A DNA stretch of 64,000 nucleotides from Desarmillaria ectypa (taxonomy: Eukaryota; Basidiomycota; Agaricomycetes; Agaricales; Physalacriaceae): NCBI GenBank assembly GCA_030407005.1, contig JAUDYN010000002.1, positions 2,728,001 to 2,792,000 of the forward strand. Reading direction: 5' to 3'. How positions within the stretch are numbered: the stretch's first letter is position 1; each line of letters starts with the position of its first letter. A program made the translations under genes and the position numbers. The notes beneath the pieces were generated by a model. It was not told the origin of the DNA. It worked only from the letters and a program-made list of their open reading frames with translations, and did no database searches. This document shows positions 1 to 10,768 of the stretch, in pieces.

Positions 1-706
1 TGTACGAACCTTCTGTGCCGCCATCAATTAGAGGTTTCAGACTCTCAGGGTTCTCAGGATCGACAAGATTGACGAGAGTCGCGTTTATCCATCTCCGTGC
101 TTCGACAGAATCGAGGCCACAGATGACGAGATTGAATTGCATGTAATATTCATCGTCTTTATCCTGTATTTTGCCAAAATACCTGCACAATAATTTGTTT
201 TGTTGTGTACAATATTCTGAATACACTCACGGCGTGACCTTGACTCCCGGTACCCTCCTCATGATGAACTCTGCCGCCACCGTTGCCTTGGGCTGACCAA
301 CGTCTTTCGGCCTGGGACAAGTGAGCCACACGAGTCGTACGAGGCGTAGCAGCACCTACCTAAAAAGAAACTGTCGATTGAGATTACTGATATCAATGGT
401 GTCCATGTCAATAACATGTATGTCCTTGAACCCGGTAAGCGCAAGATTGGCGAGAATCTCGCAGCCCAGACCGCCTGCACCAATGACGAGGATTTTGGCC
501 TGGTTGCGAAGAAAGTCCTTGACCTACGTCAGTCGTCAGTCAGCGTCGAGTGGCCTGTTCGAGAGAGAAAACGCGCGTACCCCGTCCCCTGCCATGAATG
601 CGGGATCGGTGCGGGGACCCGGTGTGTCGAGTATCTGGTCTATATGGTCGTATCGCCCTGCCCAGTCCTGACTCGCGATGCCATTAGGGTCTGCCGTTGT
701 CGCCAT
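1..706 (-). CDS. UBA3: NEDD8-activating enzyme E1 catalytic subunit (UBA3), 3' part outside window
   Basis: This is the catalytic half of the NEDD8 E1, which adenylates NEDD8 and passes it to Ubc12 so that cullins can be neddylated. Exons read on the minus strand are 706-581, 523-360, 311-231 and 182-1, joined by 48-57 bp GT-AG introns. The protein starts MATTADPNG and enters a Rossmann nucleotide fold with GAGGLGCE. It continues with [17 protein letters not shown] and the [13 protein letters not shown] segment, the order seen in UBA3 rather than UBA2 or UBA1. The visible part stops at DGGTEG, before the expected catalytic cysteine domain, because the gene runs off the left edge. It is divergent from RCL1, with 119 bp between the two ATGs. 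Confidence 0.93.
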
Positions 707-825
707 AGGATACCAGCTGTATGTGAGGAGAGAACGGGTATCGAATATTGATAATCCAAGTCGAAGCCCAGTTTCCTTTTTGGTCATCGTGTACGCCGCG
801 CCTTTCCTTTTTCCTTTGTCGTCAA

Positions 826-2262
826 ATGGCACAAACAGGCTCTTTGCTCCATTACAGCGGTCACCAGCACTTTCGTGATCGCCTGGTACTATCGATATTG
901 AGTGGGAAGCCAGTGCGAATCGACAAGATACGCTCAGACGACAAAAATCCAGGTCTTCGAGGTATGTACTACCCACATCTTGTTTTCCCTGCTTATTCTT
1001 TTCAGATTTCGAAATAAGTCTTCTCAGGCTACTGGAGAAGGTTACCAATGGGACCATAATTGAAATATCAATAACTGGTACGCATAAAGGTGCTAAAAGC
1101 AACAAAACACTGAGCAGAAAGCAGGTACTGCTATTTTACTGAAGCCTGGTATCATATCTGGAGGCCCTTTGGTTCATGATTGCCCTCTATCTCGTTCCGT
1201 TGGCTATTTCCTCGAGCCCATCATCATGCTGGCACCCTTTTCTAAAAAACCTTTCCAACTCACCTTGAGAGGAGTAACGACCGACGAACACGACCTTTCC
1301 GTACGTCGACAGATATGAAACGTGAATTGATGCTCATTTTACTAGGCAGATCTGATACGAACGGTGACGCTACCTCATTTGCAGCTTTTTGGTCTCACTG
1401 ATGGCGTGGAATTACGAGTAAGCTTACTGGTTTGGATTGGGAACTCTCAAGCTCATGTCATTTAGATAAAAAAGCGAGGTGCTGCTCCCGCTGGCGGTGG
1501 AGAGATTCAGTTTCTGTGCCCAATAGTCAAGCAGGTTAAGACTCTTAACTTCGTGGAACCGGGAAAGATAAAACGAATACGCGGTATCGCGTCAGTATAC
1601 TGTCCTATCAACTGAAGCCATAATTCCAACTCGATTTTCACAGACATGCTGTACGCGTGAGCCCGCAATTTTCCAATAGAATGATAGAGGCATGCCGTTC
1701 TGTCATAAACCGATATATTCCCGATATATATCTCTATTCAGACGTTTACAAAGGCGACGAGAGTGGAAAGTAAGTCGTCGCTGTCCTTGCGCATTCTCAC
1801 TTTTTACGTGACCCTTCCAGATCCCCAGGCTATGCGTTGACGCTCTTGGCTGAATCGACGACCTCGGCGATCCATTGTTCGGAGGCGATCTCTCGACCAG
1901 GAGTGACACCGGAGGAGATAGCACTGGAGGCTACTCGTTCCCTCTTAACAGAAATTGAAAGGGGAGGTTGCGTTGATCAAAAGCACCAGACCCTTGTCAT
2001 AATGATGATGGTGCTCGGTAGTGAAGATGTTGGGCGCTGCCGGATGAGTGAACCAACGCCCCGAACGTACGCCGTCCCTTCCACTGGATGCCGATAAAAA
2101 GGCTGACACTTGTTCAGGATACAATTTCTGCGAGATATCCGTGATTTCTTTGGCACGTCGTTTAAAATAGTCCCAACGGACCCTGCAGATCCCAACTGCT
2201 CACAGCTGTTATATTCGTGTTATGGGTCCGGATATGTGAATGCCAACCGGACAATCGCATGA
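826..2262 (+). CDS. RCL1: RNA 3'-terminal phosphate cyclase-like protein RCL1
   Basis: Rcl1 is a nucleolar protein needed for early cleavages that release the 18S rRNA precursor; it works with Bms1 and lacks true cyclase activity. The protein begins MAQTGSLLHYSGHQHFRDRL, then KIRSDDKNPGLR, and exon 2 gives DFEISLLRLLEKVTNG. Later exons give VGYFLEPIIMLAPFSKK, the glycine-rich RGAAPAGGGEIQF turn, GKSPGYALTLLAE and a final exon IQFLRDIRDFFGT ending in a stop at 2260-2262. This order follows yeast Rcl1 along its whole length. The first intron is 962-1005. All joins that were examined are GT-AG and keep the frame. The start is the first ATG of the conserved N-terminus. Confidence 0.93.
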
Positions 2263-3378
2263 ATGCCACTGTCATTCCGCACTGTATCCATATGCTGTAG
2301 TTTTAAACCTCCATAACTATTACCGTAACAGCATTTTATGCTTTCTGATGGTCAGTTCCTTAGATTGATTCATATCAGAAGTTTACATGAGATTCGACAG
2401 TCCTGGAAGCTGCGTGGTATCGTAGAACCTCACCCAGCAGTCTGCCTACCCGTTGTATTGCATGCTAGCGCTTCATACTTCTCATCTGGCTTATGCCTAC
2501 TGTGAATGATACTTAGGACATGTTGGGTTCCAGGCGAGTATGCTGTTAATGCCTTAAAACGGTGAAAGGAAGGCGAGCATCAGAAGTAGAAAGAGAAGCT
2601 AGTTGAATCCGAGAGCTTCGACATGAACGCATATTCCTGGTGCATTACTCATCGTCACGTCCCGCGTGATAACAACTCGACGAATGAACGAGGCTTCCGC
2701 TTTGTTACATCGTTGCACAAGAGGTATGATTACGGCGTCAAGACGTGGCATCCGCAGGGAAGGTTTTAATAGGAACTGAGTGTGCAGTGGTGTGGGCTGT
2801 TAGTACGTCGAACACGATGGCCCAACGGTCCATGGGCAGATGGGTTGTTGCTGCTTGCCACTTTGATGGCTCCCCTTGATTCATCGAGACGTCCCGTGAA
2901 TGTCACCGATCCGGAGGAGTGAGGTCGACTGGAAATGCTGCGGATCCCGTGGAACCCAAGAATGATCATCAACAGCGGTGTTGTGACGGACAGTGTTGGA
3001 AGAGTCGCGTCTTTCTGTTTGCCCAATGGCATCGTTCCAGAATGATCGCCCAGTTTATGATCTTGTCAATCAGGTGGGTCGAAGTCCGACGTTCACGAAG
3101 GGCCGACAGAATGACTTGTACAGGATCTTTGCACCTCGACGATAAAGGAGTTCATGTGGTTGCGACCCATAGAATGTTATCGGAACTGTCATGACGAAGA
3201 TAAGGGATGGGAACGCGTGAAGATAGATTCGCCAAGGACCATATGAAAGTCTATTCGGAATTCAACCAGGGACAAGGGTGCGGGGACACAACATTGGAAC
3301 TTTCACCACACTCCAGCAACGAGTCCTAGTCACTGATTGCCTATCATGCTAGGTGAATGAAACGTCCTCGTTTCTAAT
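2263..3378. other. Intergenic region, no supported gene
   Basis: About 1.1 kb between RCL1 and the BTB gene. Only short open frames without recognisable motifs or plausible exon chains are seen on either strand. It presumably holds the RCL1 3' UTR and the promoter of the next gene. Confidence 0.5.
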
Positions 3379-4491
3379 ATGTCTCAGCAGCATTCCTTGG
3401 ATGAACAACCGAACGCACCTTTACATTGTGCACCACACGTGTGCGATATGTTATATGCTCCTTCCAACGGGTTTACGCCATCAATATCCCAGTTCTCCTC
3501 GATATCAACAATGGCTGTTGTCGCCAGTACTTCCTCTTGCTTATCGGTAGAAACTCAGCTCAAATACCATCCATCATTCTCCTCCCCCGATGCAGATGTA
3601 GTGCTCAGCTCCTCGGACGACATTCTATACCACGTAGATGCGTGTACCTTGCGCACCACTTGTGGACTTTTCAGAACAATGTTCTCAATTCCACAACCAG
3701 AAACGAAACATGCCGGTGATGAGGAGTCGAAGGGAGCTGGTTGCAAACGTGGGCCTGAGCCTATCCCCACGTATGAACCTGCCGCTACACTCACTCCTCT
3801 ACTCTTGCTTCTCTTCGGTCTATCGCTCCCCAAGTCAATACCCAGCTGGTCCTACGACGACCTCGAGCGAATTCTGACCCTGGCAGAAAACTGGGACGCG
3901 CAGGGCCCGATATCCTACATCCGCGGGGCGATTTCATGTCCCCGGTTCGTCGCAACAGACCCTTTGAGGTTATATGCGATCGCGGCGCACTTTGGTTGGG
4001 AGGAAGAGATGAGATTGGCAGCCAAGTTTACGTTAAGGATCGACATGTTCAATTTATCCGACGAGCGGGAAGAGGTGCTCGCCAAGATATCATCAAAAGA
4101 TCTCCTTCCACTTCTACATCTTCGCCGCAAGAGAACAATGACGTTCAGAACGCTCATTAACGACGTGGCACGTTTCTCGGCGGGAAATGATGACGGTTAT
4201 GTATGCGGTCGGTGTGGGGTAATGAAGCTGGATAACACGACATGGAGGGAATTTAGGGAGGCACTGACGCTGGAAATAGACCAAAGGCCGCTGGGGGATG
4301 GAGTCAGCGGATTGCCAGTGGGAGGTATAAGGAGCGGAGAGCAAATCGGTATCGGCTGCATATCATGGACGGTGGCGGAGAGATGCTGGGCAGCCAGGTG
4401 TCAAAGGGCAGGCTGTGGCGCAGTAAATTACGATCGACTGACGACGCTGAAGGAGATCAAGAACTGCGTGGATGAGCTTCCCTGGATGTGA
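3379..4491 (+). CDS. BTB/POZ-domain protein, basidiomycete type
   Basis: A single-exon gene encoding 370 residues. From about residue 75 it reads VVLSSSDDILYHVDACTL followed by LRTTCGLFRTMFSIPQ, the usual start of a fungal BTB/POZ fold in which a structural D/H core precedes the 'FRTMFS' helix. The middle (ATLTPLLLLLFGLSLP, then LERILTLAENWDAQGP and YAIAAHFGWEEEMRLAAKFT) matches the helical part of the large Agaricomycete BTB family. A C-terminal CGRCG and later cysteines could form a small zinc site. Members of this family are lineage-expanded and mostly of unknown function; a role as a Cullin-3 adaptor is only a possibility. No intron is needed. Confidence 0.8.
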   Translation: MSQQHSLDEQPNAPLHCAPHVCDMLYAPSNGFTPSISQFSSISTMAVVASTSSCLSVETQLKYHPSFSSPDADVVLSSSDDILYHVDACTLRTTCGLFRTMFSIPQPETKHAGDEESKGAGCKRGPEPIPTYEPAATLTPLLLLLFGLSLPKSIPSWSYDDLERILTLAENWDAQGPISYIRGAISCPRFVATDPLRLYAIAAHFGWEEEMRLAAKFTLRIDMFNLSDEREEVLAKISSKDLLPLLHLRRKRTMTFRTLINDVARFSAGNDDGYVCGRCGVMKLDNTTWREFREALTLEIDQRPLGDGVSGLPVGGIRSGEQIGIGCISWTVAERCWAARCQRAGCGAVNYDRLTTLKEIKNCVDELPWM

Positions 4492-5055
4492 GGGAGATAT
4501 TGTACAGTAATGTCGTCAAATTCGCATATAATGGCGTAGTGTTGAATTCTAGAAATCACTGCAAGGCAATGCTTGGAGAATAGCAATACGGCTGGTGCTA
4601 GGTGACAAACTAGCTGAAATGTCGTCTTCAATGTTGAACTCTTCCGAACGCACGATGCATCCAGCTCCTACGGTCGATGCTTTTATTATGGACTTTTAAA
4701 TATTTGAGAAACCGACATTCCAAAGTACTGAAAGTGTTACTAACCAGTGTGATACGCAGCGGCCTTTGCAGGAGCGAATTGATGGTGGAAGGATGAAGCA
4801 GAACATTTCCGGCTCCGGGTTCTTCTATTGCCGTCGCACCACTCAACTCTTGATTTTTTTCTTGACCTAGCCCGGACATGACCGTAGCATTATGACTAAA
4901 AACATTCTCTGAAGATTATTCTGCCTCTTGGCGCATGGTACTCTAACGGCGGAAAATACTAATCTGTACTGGGTAAATGCTCGGAAAAATATTCAAGTGA
5001 CCGTTTACCGCTCCTTTTATACCACTCGATAGTCTGCTTTTTCCCAGTTACTCTC
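4492..5055. other. Intergenic region
   Basis: 564 bp between the BTB gene and the epoxide hydrolase gene on the same strand. Nothing coding is supported. A pyrimidine-rich stretch just before the ATG at 5056 is typical of a fungal promoter/5' UTR. Confidence 0.5.
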
Positions 5056-6244
5056 ATGGATTCTTCTCTTTACAAAGATTTCACTACCTCTCGTGGTTTT
5101 GTGTATCATTACCTCCTGTCCGCTCCCAAGGATGGCAAACCTTACTTGCTCTTTCTTCACGGGTTCCCAAGTACTTCGTTCGACTGGCGACACCAGATCC
5201 CATTCTTTACCAAAGAGGGCTACGGCCTCATAGTTCCAGACATGCTTGGTTACGGAGGCACCTCGAAGCCTACTGACCCCACAGACTATCGAGCCTCGCT
5301 TATCACGAAAGACATTGTAGAGCTCATAGACGCTGAAAATGCGGCACGTGTTGTCGCCATCGGCCACGACTGGTTTGTCTTTTTTTGCAGTCTTAATCTT
5401 TCTAAATCTCTCGTTGCTATTCTTTCTAGGGGCAGCAAGGTTTCTAGTCGCCTTGCCAACTACTATCCCGATCGCTTTATTGCATACGGCTTCTTAGCTG
5501 TGGGATATATTTTGCCCAGGCTTGAAACCAATTACGAACAATTTCTGGCATTAGTACGCTCATTCATGTTTCCAAATGTTTTCTAATATTTTTTCCAGTC
5601 AAAGAAGACCTTTGGATACGAAATCTTTGGATATTGGTCTTTTCTTTCTTCGCCGGGCGCGGATAAAATCATTGAAGACAACATGGAGTCTTTCTTACGA
5701 CTCATATACTCGCAGGACCGCAAGTTATCGGTGTCAGATTTTGCTCCCACTGGTGCATTAGAATCGTATCTGCTGCGGGGGGAAACAGACAACCCCATTG
5801 CTTCATACATCACCGAGGAGGTCTGTATTATTTTGTTGCCTCACGCAGCTTGACCCTGTTGTTAATATGATGCTCGCATAGGAAAAGGAATTTCATAAAA
5901 AAGAATTACTTGATGGTGGCTTGGCCGGTTGCTTGAATTGGTACACGGTGATGATTTCGGGCATAGATGCTGAAGATAACAAAGGTTTGTTGAACAGCCA
6001 GGGTGTCCTTCCATTCTCACTCTTGATGGCAGCGATATCGGCGGACGACCTTGAGATCACGAAACCGGTATTCTACGGCGGCGCATTACAGGACGCTGTG
6101 GCTCTCAACGTGGTCAACAAAGCCACAACCGCTGACAAGTGCAAGAATGCCACTGTTCATGAGTATGACGGGGGCCACTGGATAATCTGGGAGACAAAAG
6201 ATGAAATCAATCGCGATCTTCTCGACTGGCTCAAAGCATTGTAG
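5056..6244 (+). CDS. Soluble epoxide hydrolase-like alpha/beta hydrolase
   Basis: Exons 5056-5372, 5430-5553, 5599-5820 and 5882-6244 join in frame to give 341 residues. The N-terminal half shows the oxyanion motif HGFPSTSFDW, then PDMLGYGGTSKP. The nucleophile elbow GHDWGS is rebuilt across the first intron; this Gly-His-Asp-Trp-Gly signature is typical of epoxide hydrolases, which open epoxides to diols through an aspartyl-ester intermediate. The catalytic histidine is probably in GGHWIIWE near the C-terminus, and the charge-relay acid is likely the Asp in ALQDAV. No signal peptide is visible, so the enzyme is probably cytosolic. The substrate is unknown. It could also be a dehalogenase-like relative, but HDWG favours epoxide hydrolase. 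Confidence 0.88.
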
Positions 6245-6724
6245 TCTCCTAGTGTTCTCGGTATTACTCAGCTTGCGAAAATCATGACACTGCACGTTTT
6301 CAACTCCGCCAATTTAGCCAGTTCCCAGCACTGGCACTGAAAATTTCCTGGGTGTTTTCGTTTTTTGGTCTAGAGGCTGTTCTAAGCTTTCGTGCCCGTC
6401 GGATGACCCACTTGCTTGGAGTATCTTGACCGTCATCAGTCATCATTGTACCTGAGCGCCCAACTTTACGCAACAATTGAATTGAATTCAGCTTCCCATC
6501 ACTCTTCCTGGGGACACCACTCTGCTAAATATAACATTAGATCCTGCTGCACTCATCCCTTCATCGGCTGTGCTCCGATGCTCTAAAGAACATCAAGCAC
6601 TTTGTCAGTACGCACTAGCGCCAACGAAAACATTTCAGGTCGTGTTTCAGCACTTATCACATAAAGGCTCTGAAATTCTACACACCTCGTTAAACATCTC
6701 ATTCATTCTGATCTTCATTCAAAA
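6245..6724. promoter_or_regulatory. Intergenic region upstream of the 7-TM-like gene
   Basis: 480 bp without a supported gene. It ends in a short leader directly before the ATG at 6725, so the promoter of the downstream membrane protein gene probably lies here. No specific element was identified. Confidence 0.4.
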
Positions 6725-8032
6725 ATGGCATCACAGCCCGCAATTCCAGACCTCACGGACGCAGATCTAGCAATGATATTCCAAGTGCTCGATGCGTATC
6801 TAAATACGATGATACTCCAGGCATTATTACTTGGTAGGTTTTCGCTACTTTTTTCCTTCTTCTCAACTCACAGCCCTCCTAGGCGCGTATAGCTGTATAC
6901 TGGTTGTTACATTATGGTACATGTGTAAGCACGTCCCTCCTCCTCTCTTCCTCTGCATAACGAGTTGAACGCCTTCCATCGCAGTTCGCCGGAAAGAGCA
7001 CCAATACAGGGAATTCATGCTGTTCACGGTCCTCTCGCTCTACATTCTCGCCGTGGTCGACTTTGCCTTCAATTGGTCCTTCACGCGTACCGCGTTCATC
7101 ACCGATGGGCAGAATTTCTGGAGTATATTCATGGCAATGTTCGGATTACCTCCTCGTTACGACCGCCTCATTACCTGGTGTCTGGTATCACAGGGCTCAT
7201 CAGTACGGCTCTCGCTGATATTGCTTTGGTTTGTTGCTTCGTGTACTCTTTTGGTCGTTGATCTGACTTGAGAGCGCCCATAGATATGGCGTTGCTGGAT
7301 AGTCTGGGGCCGTCGCTGGCTAATTGTCTTGATCCCGATTTTGTGTACCATAACCAGCGCCAGTAAGTCGTGCTGTCACTTCTCCACGATAAGTGTTGAA
7401 CTCTTCTTCAGCGATAAAAAGCATACAGACCTATCATGGCCTACGGGATATGGTAGACTCTGTAAGCCAGGAGTCTGCGCAGGGAACGTCAATCGACTTG
7501 ACAACTGTCTACATCGCAATGGCTCTCGCTACAACGCTCTTGTGTACGATTCTCATCGTGTACCGTATCGTGAGCGTTGGTGGAGCACGGTATGCATCGG
7601 GCATTCGCACATACCGGGGTGCCATTGAGGTGGTCGTGGAGTCGGCAGCTCTCTTCTCGGTATCCTTAATCATTTACGTAGCATTGGTCGCCCACAACAG
7701 CGTGGCGGATGACTACTTGGATGTCATCGCCGCAGCATTTAGGGTAAGTGTAGTAAACTCATTGTCCAACGGAATCCGGCTGATCGTATTTCGTGCAGGG
7801 AATCGCGCCCACCCTTATCGTCGGAAGAGTAGCTTCTGGGCATGCCCACCCCGACGATTCTTGGAAGGAAACGAGATTGACCGCCACGCCCTTTGGTTCT
7901 ATTCACTTTGCTCGTTCTCGTCACGAGAACATGACAAGCACTCAGGACACTGTCGGCGCCAATGCTCGAAGTATAATTCTCGTGGATTCGCATTCCGCTG
8001 CAAATGAAAATGGGCAAAAATCGAGTGTTTGA
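6725..8032 (+). CDS. Multi-pass membrane protein, fungal 7-TM-like, function unknown
   Basis: The chain starts MASQPAIPDLTDADLAMIF at 6725 and is spread over several exons with short introns. Successive hydrophobic segments can be read: YSCILVVTLWYM, FMLFTVLSLYILAVVDFAF, a segment around WIVWGRRWLIVLIPILCTI, ALATTLLCTILIVYRIV and AALFSVSLIIYVALVAH. The last exon ends in a hydrophilic tail (GRVASGHAHPDDSWKET) and stops at 8030-8032. The GRRWL/WIVWG motif and the C-terminal VGRVASGHAH are common in a large, uncharacterised Agaricomycete membrane family that resembles seven-helix receptors. No ligand or signalling role can be read from the sequence. Some middle exon borders were not fully resolved. 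Confidence 0.72.
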
Positions 8033-9232
8033 CAACGCCAGGTCTTAACTCAGAACCGTTGCTTTTGATACGTAACTTCTTATCTAAATATCTAAATATA
8101 TATTAAGATTGCACTTTTTTTCTCAACGACATTCAATTGGCGAATGGCGACGCAGTACATTTTCCATCTTCAGTGCCGTCGATCTTGTTGGAGATTCAGC
8201 CTATCTCGACGTTTCGTTGTTTCATCTATTGAACTTACTTACTATATTCAGATCACTACTCCTTCATTCCCGTTACCTATATCTACCGTTTCGCCCCTCT
8301 TTGCACCTCAGCGCTGTTCACTACGACTACGTGACTGACTGAGCTGTTGTTACTCTAACAGATCTAATTGTAGGAAACTTTCTCGCGTGCTTCCGGCTTC
8401 TGGTTCATGACACTGTTCTGAGCTCTCGCGCGCACTCAATCATCCTGATTCCGTGCCTAACCCGCTTGGACAATCATTTTGATAGTCTCCACCATCAACG
8501 CAGTGCCCGACCGTGGTAACGCTTCAATTGGCTCCCGACAATCATTTCTTTCCCAGTTGCGTGTTGCATGTCCGTGCTGTTGCCGCTTGAAACGCGACAT
8601 AATCCTCAATATTATAGCCATCTCTTCAGCCATACAGAGCTGCTCTGTAATCCTACGTGCAAATTCAAGGTTCTAGGCTGACCTTTCCCTACGCTTCCTA
8701 GCCCAGCTAGTCCTTCTCAACCCGGACTTTGTCTAATACGGTGTGCTGTGCTATGGATAACTCGTCCATAATATTTGTCCCCCCGTACAAATCTTGCTTC
8801 CTGAATGCTACTATTAAAAGGAGCGCTGTCGGTGGCAGAATTTTTGGGGTGCCACGAGTGCTCGGTTTCACGTTGCTAGGCCGGGAAGCACGATAACTAA
8901 CCTATGTCACTATAATGAGTTGATGCTTGCACGATCCAACAACTTCAGAACCGGTCTAGACCTGTTTGTAAGTATGGGGATTGCTGGGTCCCGAGTGATT
9001 GTACAGTGGAGCATTGCTGTCTTAGTTCGCATAATGTGTATGATAGCAGGTGCTAATAAGTCCAAGTTGCGCTTCTCGAATACTATGTTCGTCGAGTCAA
9101 CTTGTCTTTAGCAACCGCAAGGCAACAAACATATCATGGTCTATGATGAGATTTGGCTAATTCTATAACAGCCTAAGGGGCGGTAGATACTAGTACTCCA
9201 ACCATCAATGTCGTACATTTGAACTGCCGGGT
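8033..9232. other. Gene-poor region
   Basis: 1.2 kb with only short open frames. An AT-rich run with repeated TAAATA near 8085-8105 follows the membrane protein gene and probably belongs to its 3' end. No transposon termini or repeats were found by eye. Confidence 0.4.
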
Positions 9233-10649
9233 CTATTCTGAGTCCTCCCCTAACAATAACTGGAAGAAATATTGCATTATGTTGGTCTGTAAGATAAATG
9301 CATCATCTTCCTCAGGCCACTTGGCAAGGAAGGCCATGTAGCAGGCCAAAGAAGCCCTCGGAATGTTAACCTTCTTGCAATCGTCACGCTGGCTTTTTAT
9401 AATTAGAACTGATCAGGACCAGCAGCAAATGCTTACTTCAAGGTGACTACGAAGCTGGGCGAGAACGTCATTCGCCCATCTTTCCTCTGAGGAAGGTGGT
9501 GCGTCTTCATGATGGGCGACTTGTTCAACTCCGCTAATATCACGGGCGAGGGCTTTGAAGTAATCAGCCCCCTGTACTTGGATGATATCCTGCTCGTTAT
9601 CGTCTGTTTGCTGTATTCTTTGTGGTCAGAACCAATGACGACGAATGGCACATATACTTACTTCAAGATACGCGATAATCTCAGCGAGAAGTCTCTGGAT
9701 GTCATTAAATTCGCCATGAAAGCCGGCGACGACGATGTATCAACACGGTGGGCGACTCTGTCTACACCATTAGCGGAGCGATCCTATTCCTGCTCAAAAC
9801 GAGCGTCAGGCTGCAAGGAAAAGTGAGGGCAGATTTACGCACGACTTTGACTGAATGATTAGAGACAGTGAAGGCGGACATGGTGGTTGTGGAATGAGAG
9901 TAGAAAAATTTATCAGGACCATCATAAGTAATCCTTTGAAGCAACGGAAGACGGCTTTGCTGGACGAAGCCCGTACCTTACCAGTTGGGCTCGGCTTTGC
10001 GAAAAGGCAAGTCCGTTTCCAATATGCTCAGAAATCTCACGTACCAGTTAAAATATGACGATGTGTCGACGCCGGAAGAGCTATCAGTGTAACCGCCATA
10101 AGAGAATCAGAGTCTACTGTATTGGTGTCGGGGTGGGCCATGACCGTAGACCGACTGGCAACGCAGCGAGTACCCAGCCAGGGTAAGAACCATACCAAAA
10201 ATACGAGCATCTCCCACGACGCATCCGAAATTTTATCCTGTGGCGCAATACAATCTTGACTTCTCGAGTAATCCCTCTGCATGGAACCAATCACAGACCA
10301 CGTCCTTTTTCTTCGTCCCTTCTTAGTGTCTTTATCGATGAAATACATCAACTTAGGCTGCTGTTCAATAACCCACTCTTCTGAATGACCGGCTGCTGGC
10401 GCGACGTCTGAGGAACGTTCTTTTCCCAGAGCAATTACCGCAATAGCATACAAGCAAATCCCCTGATTGCCAGCTTTTTAGTGTAGCACGATCGATGGTA
10501 TTCAACATGTCAGTCACTTCCAGAACATCGAAGAAGTGATGTGTCCTGTGATATGTGCAGGTCGCGATTAAGTGCTTAGTACTCCATAGTTTGGAGTAGC
10601 CTTGTCCCAACCATGGAAAAGAGCCAACAATTCGAACTTGTTCTCGCAC
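9233..10649 (-). CDS. Cryptic multi-exon locus, possible gene or gene remnant
   Basis: I do not recognise this locus. Its 3' part reads well: an exon containing DYFKALARDISGVEQVAHHE and ending LAQLRSHLE joins, through a GTAAGC donor at 9436 and a CAG acceptor at 9389, to RDDCKKVNIPRASLACYM and a stop at 9233. Just upstream another exon reads GEFNDIQRLLAEIIAYLE before a GTAAGT donor. Farther upstream are coding-like stretches EISEHIGNGLAFSQSRAQL (near 10000) and a 138-codon open frame at 10037-10453. I could not join all of these in one frame, so the start and middle exons are uncertain and some of it may be decayed. Acidic and helical character suggests a soluble protein. Confidence 0.3.
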
Positions 10650-10768
10650 CTTAGTGCATGTTTCCTTAGCCCAGCCATTGTTGTCGAAGCAAGGCGTATT
10701 TATTTACAAAATAAATAATCCACAATCAAACCCAAATATAGTTTCTTTTTGTTATCACCACCGGGACG

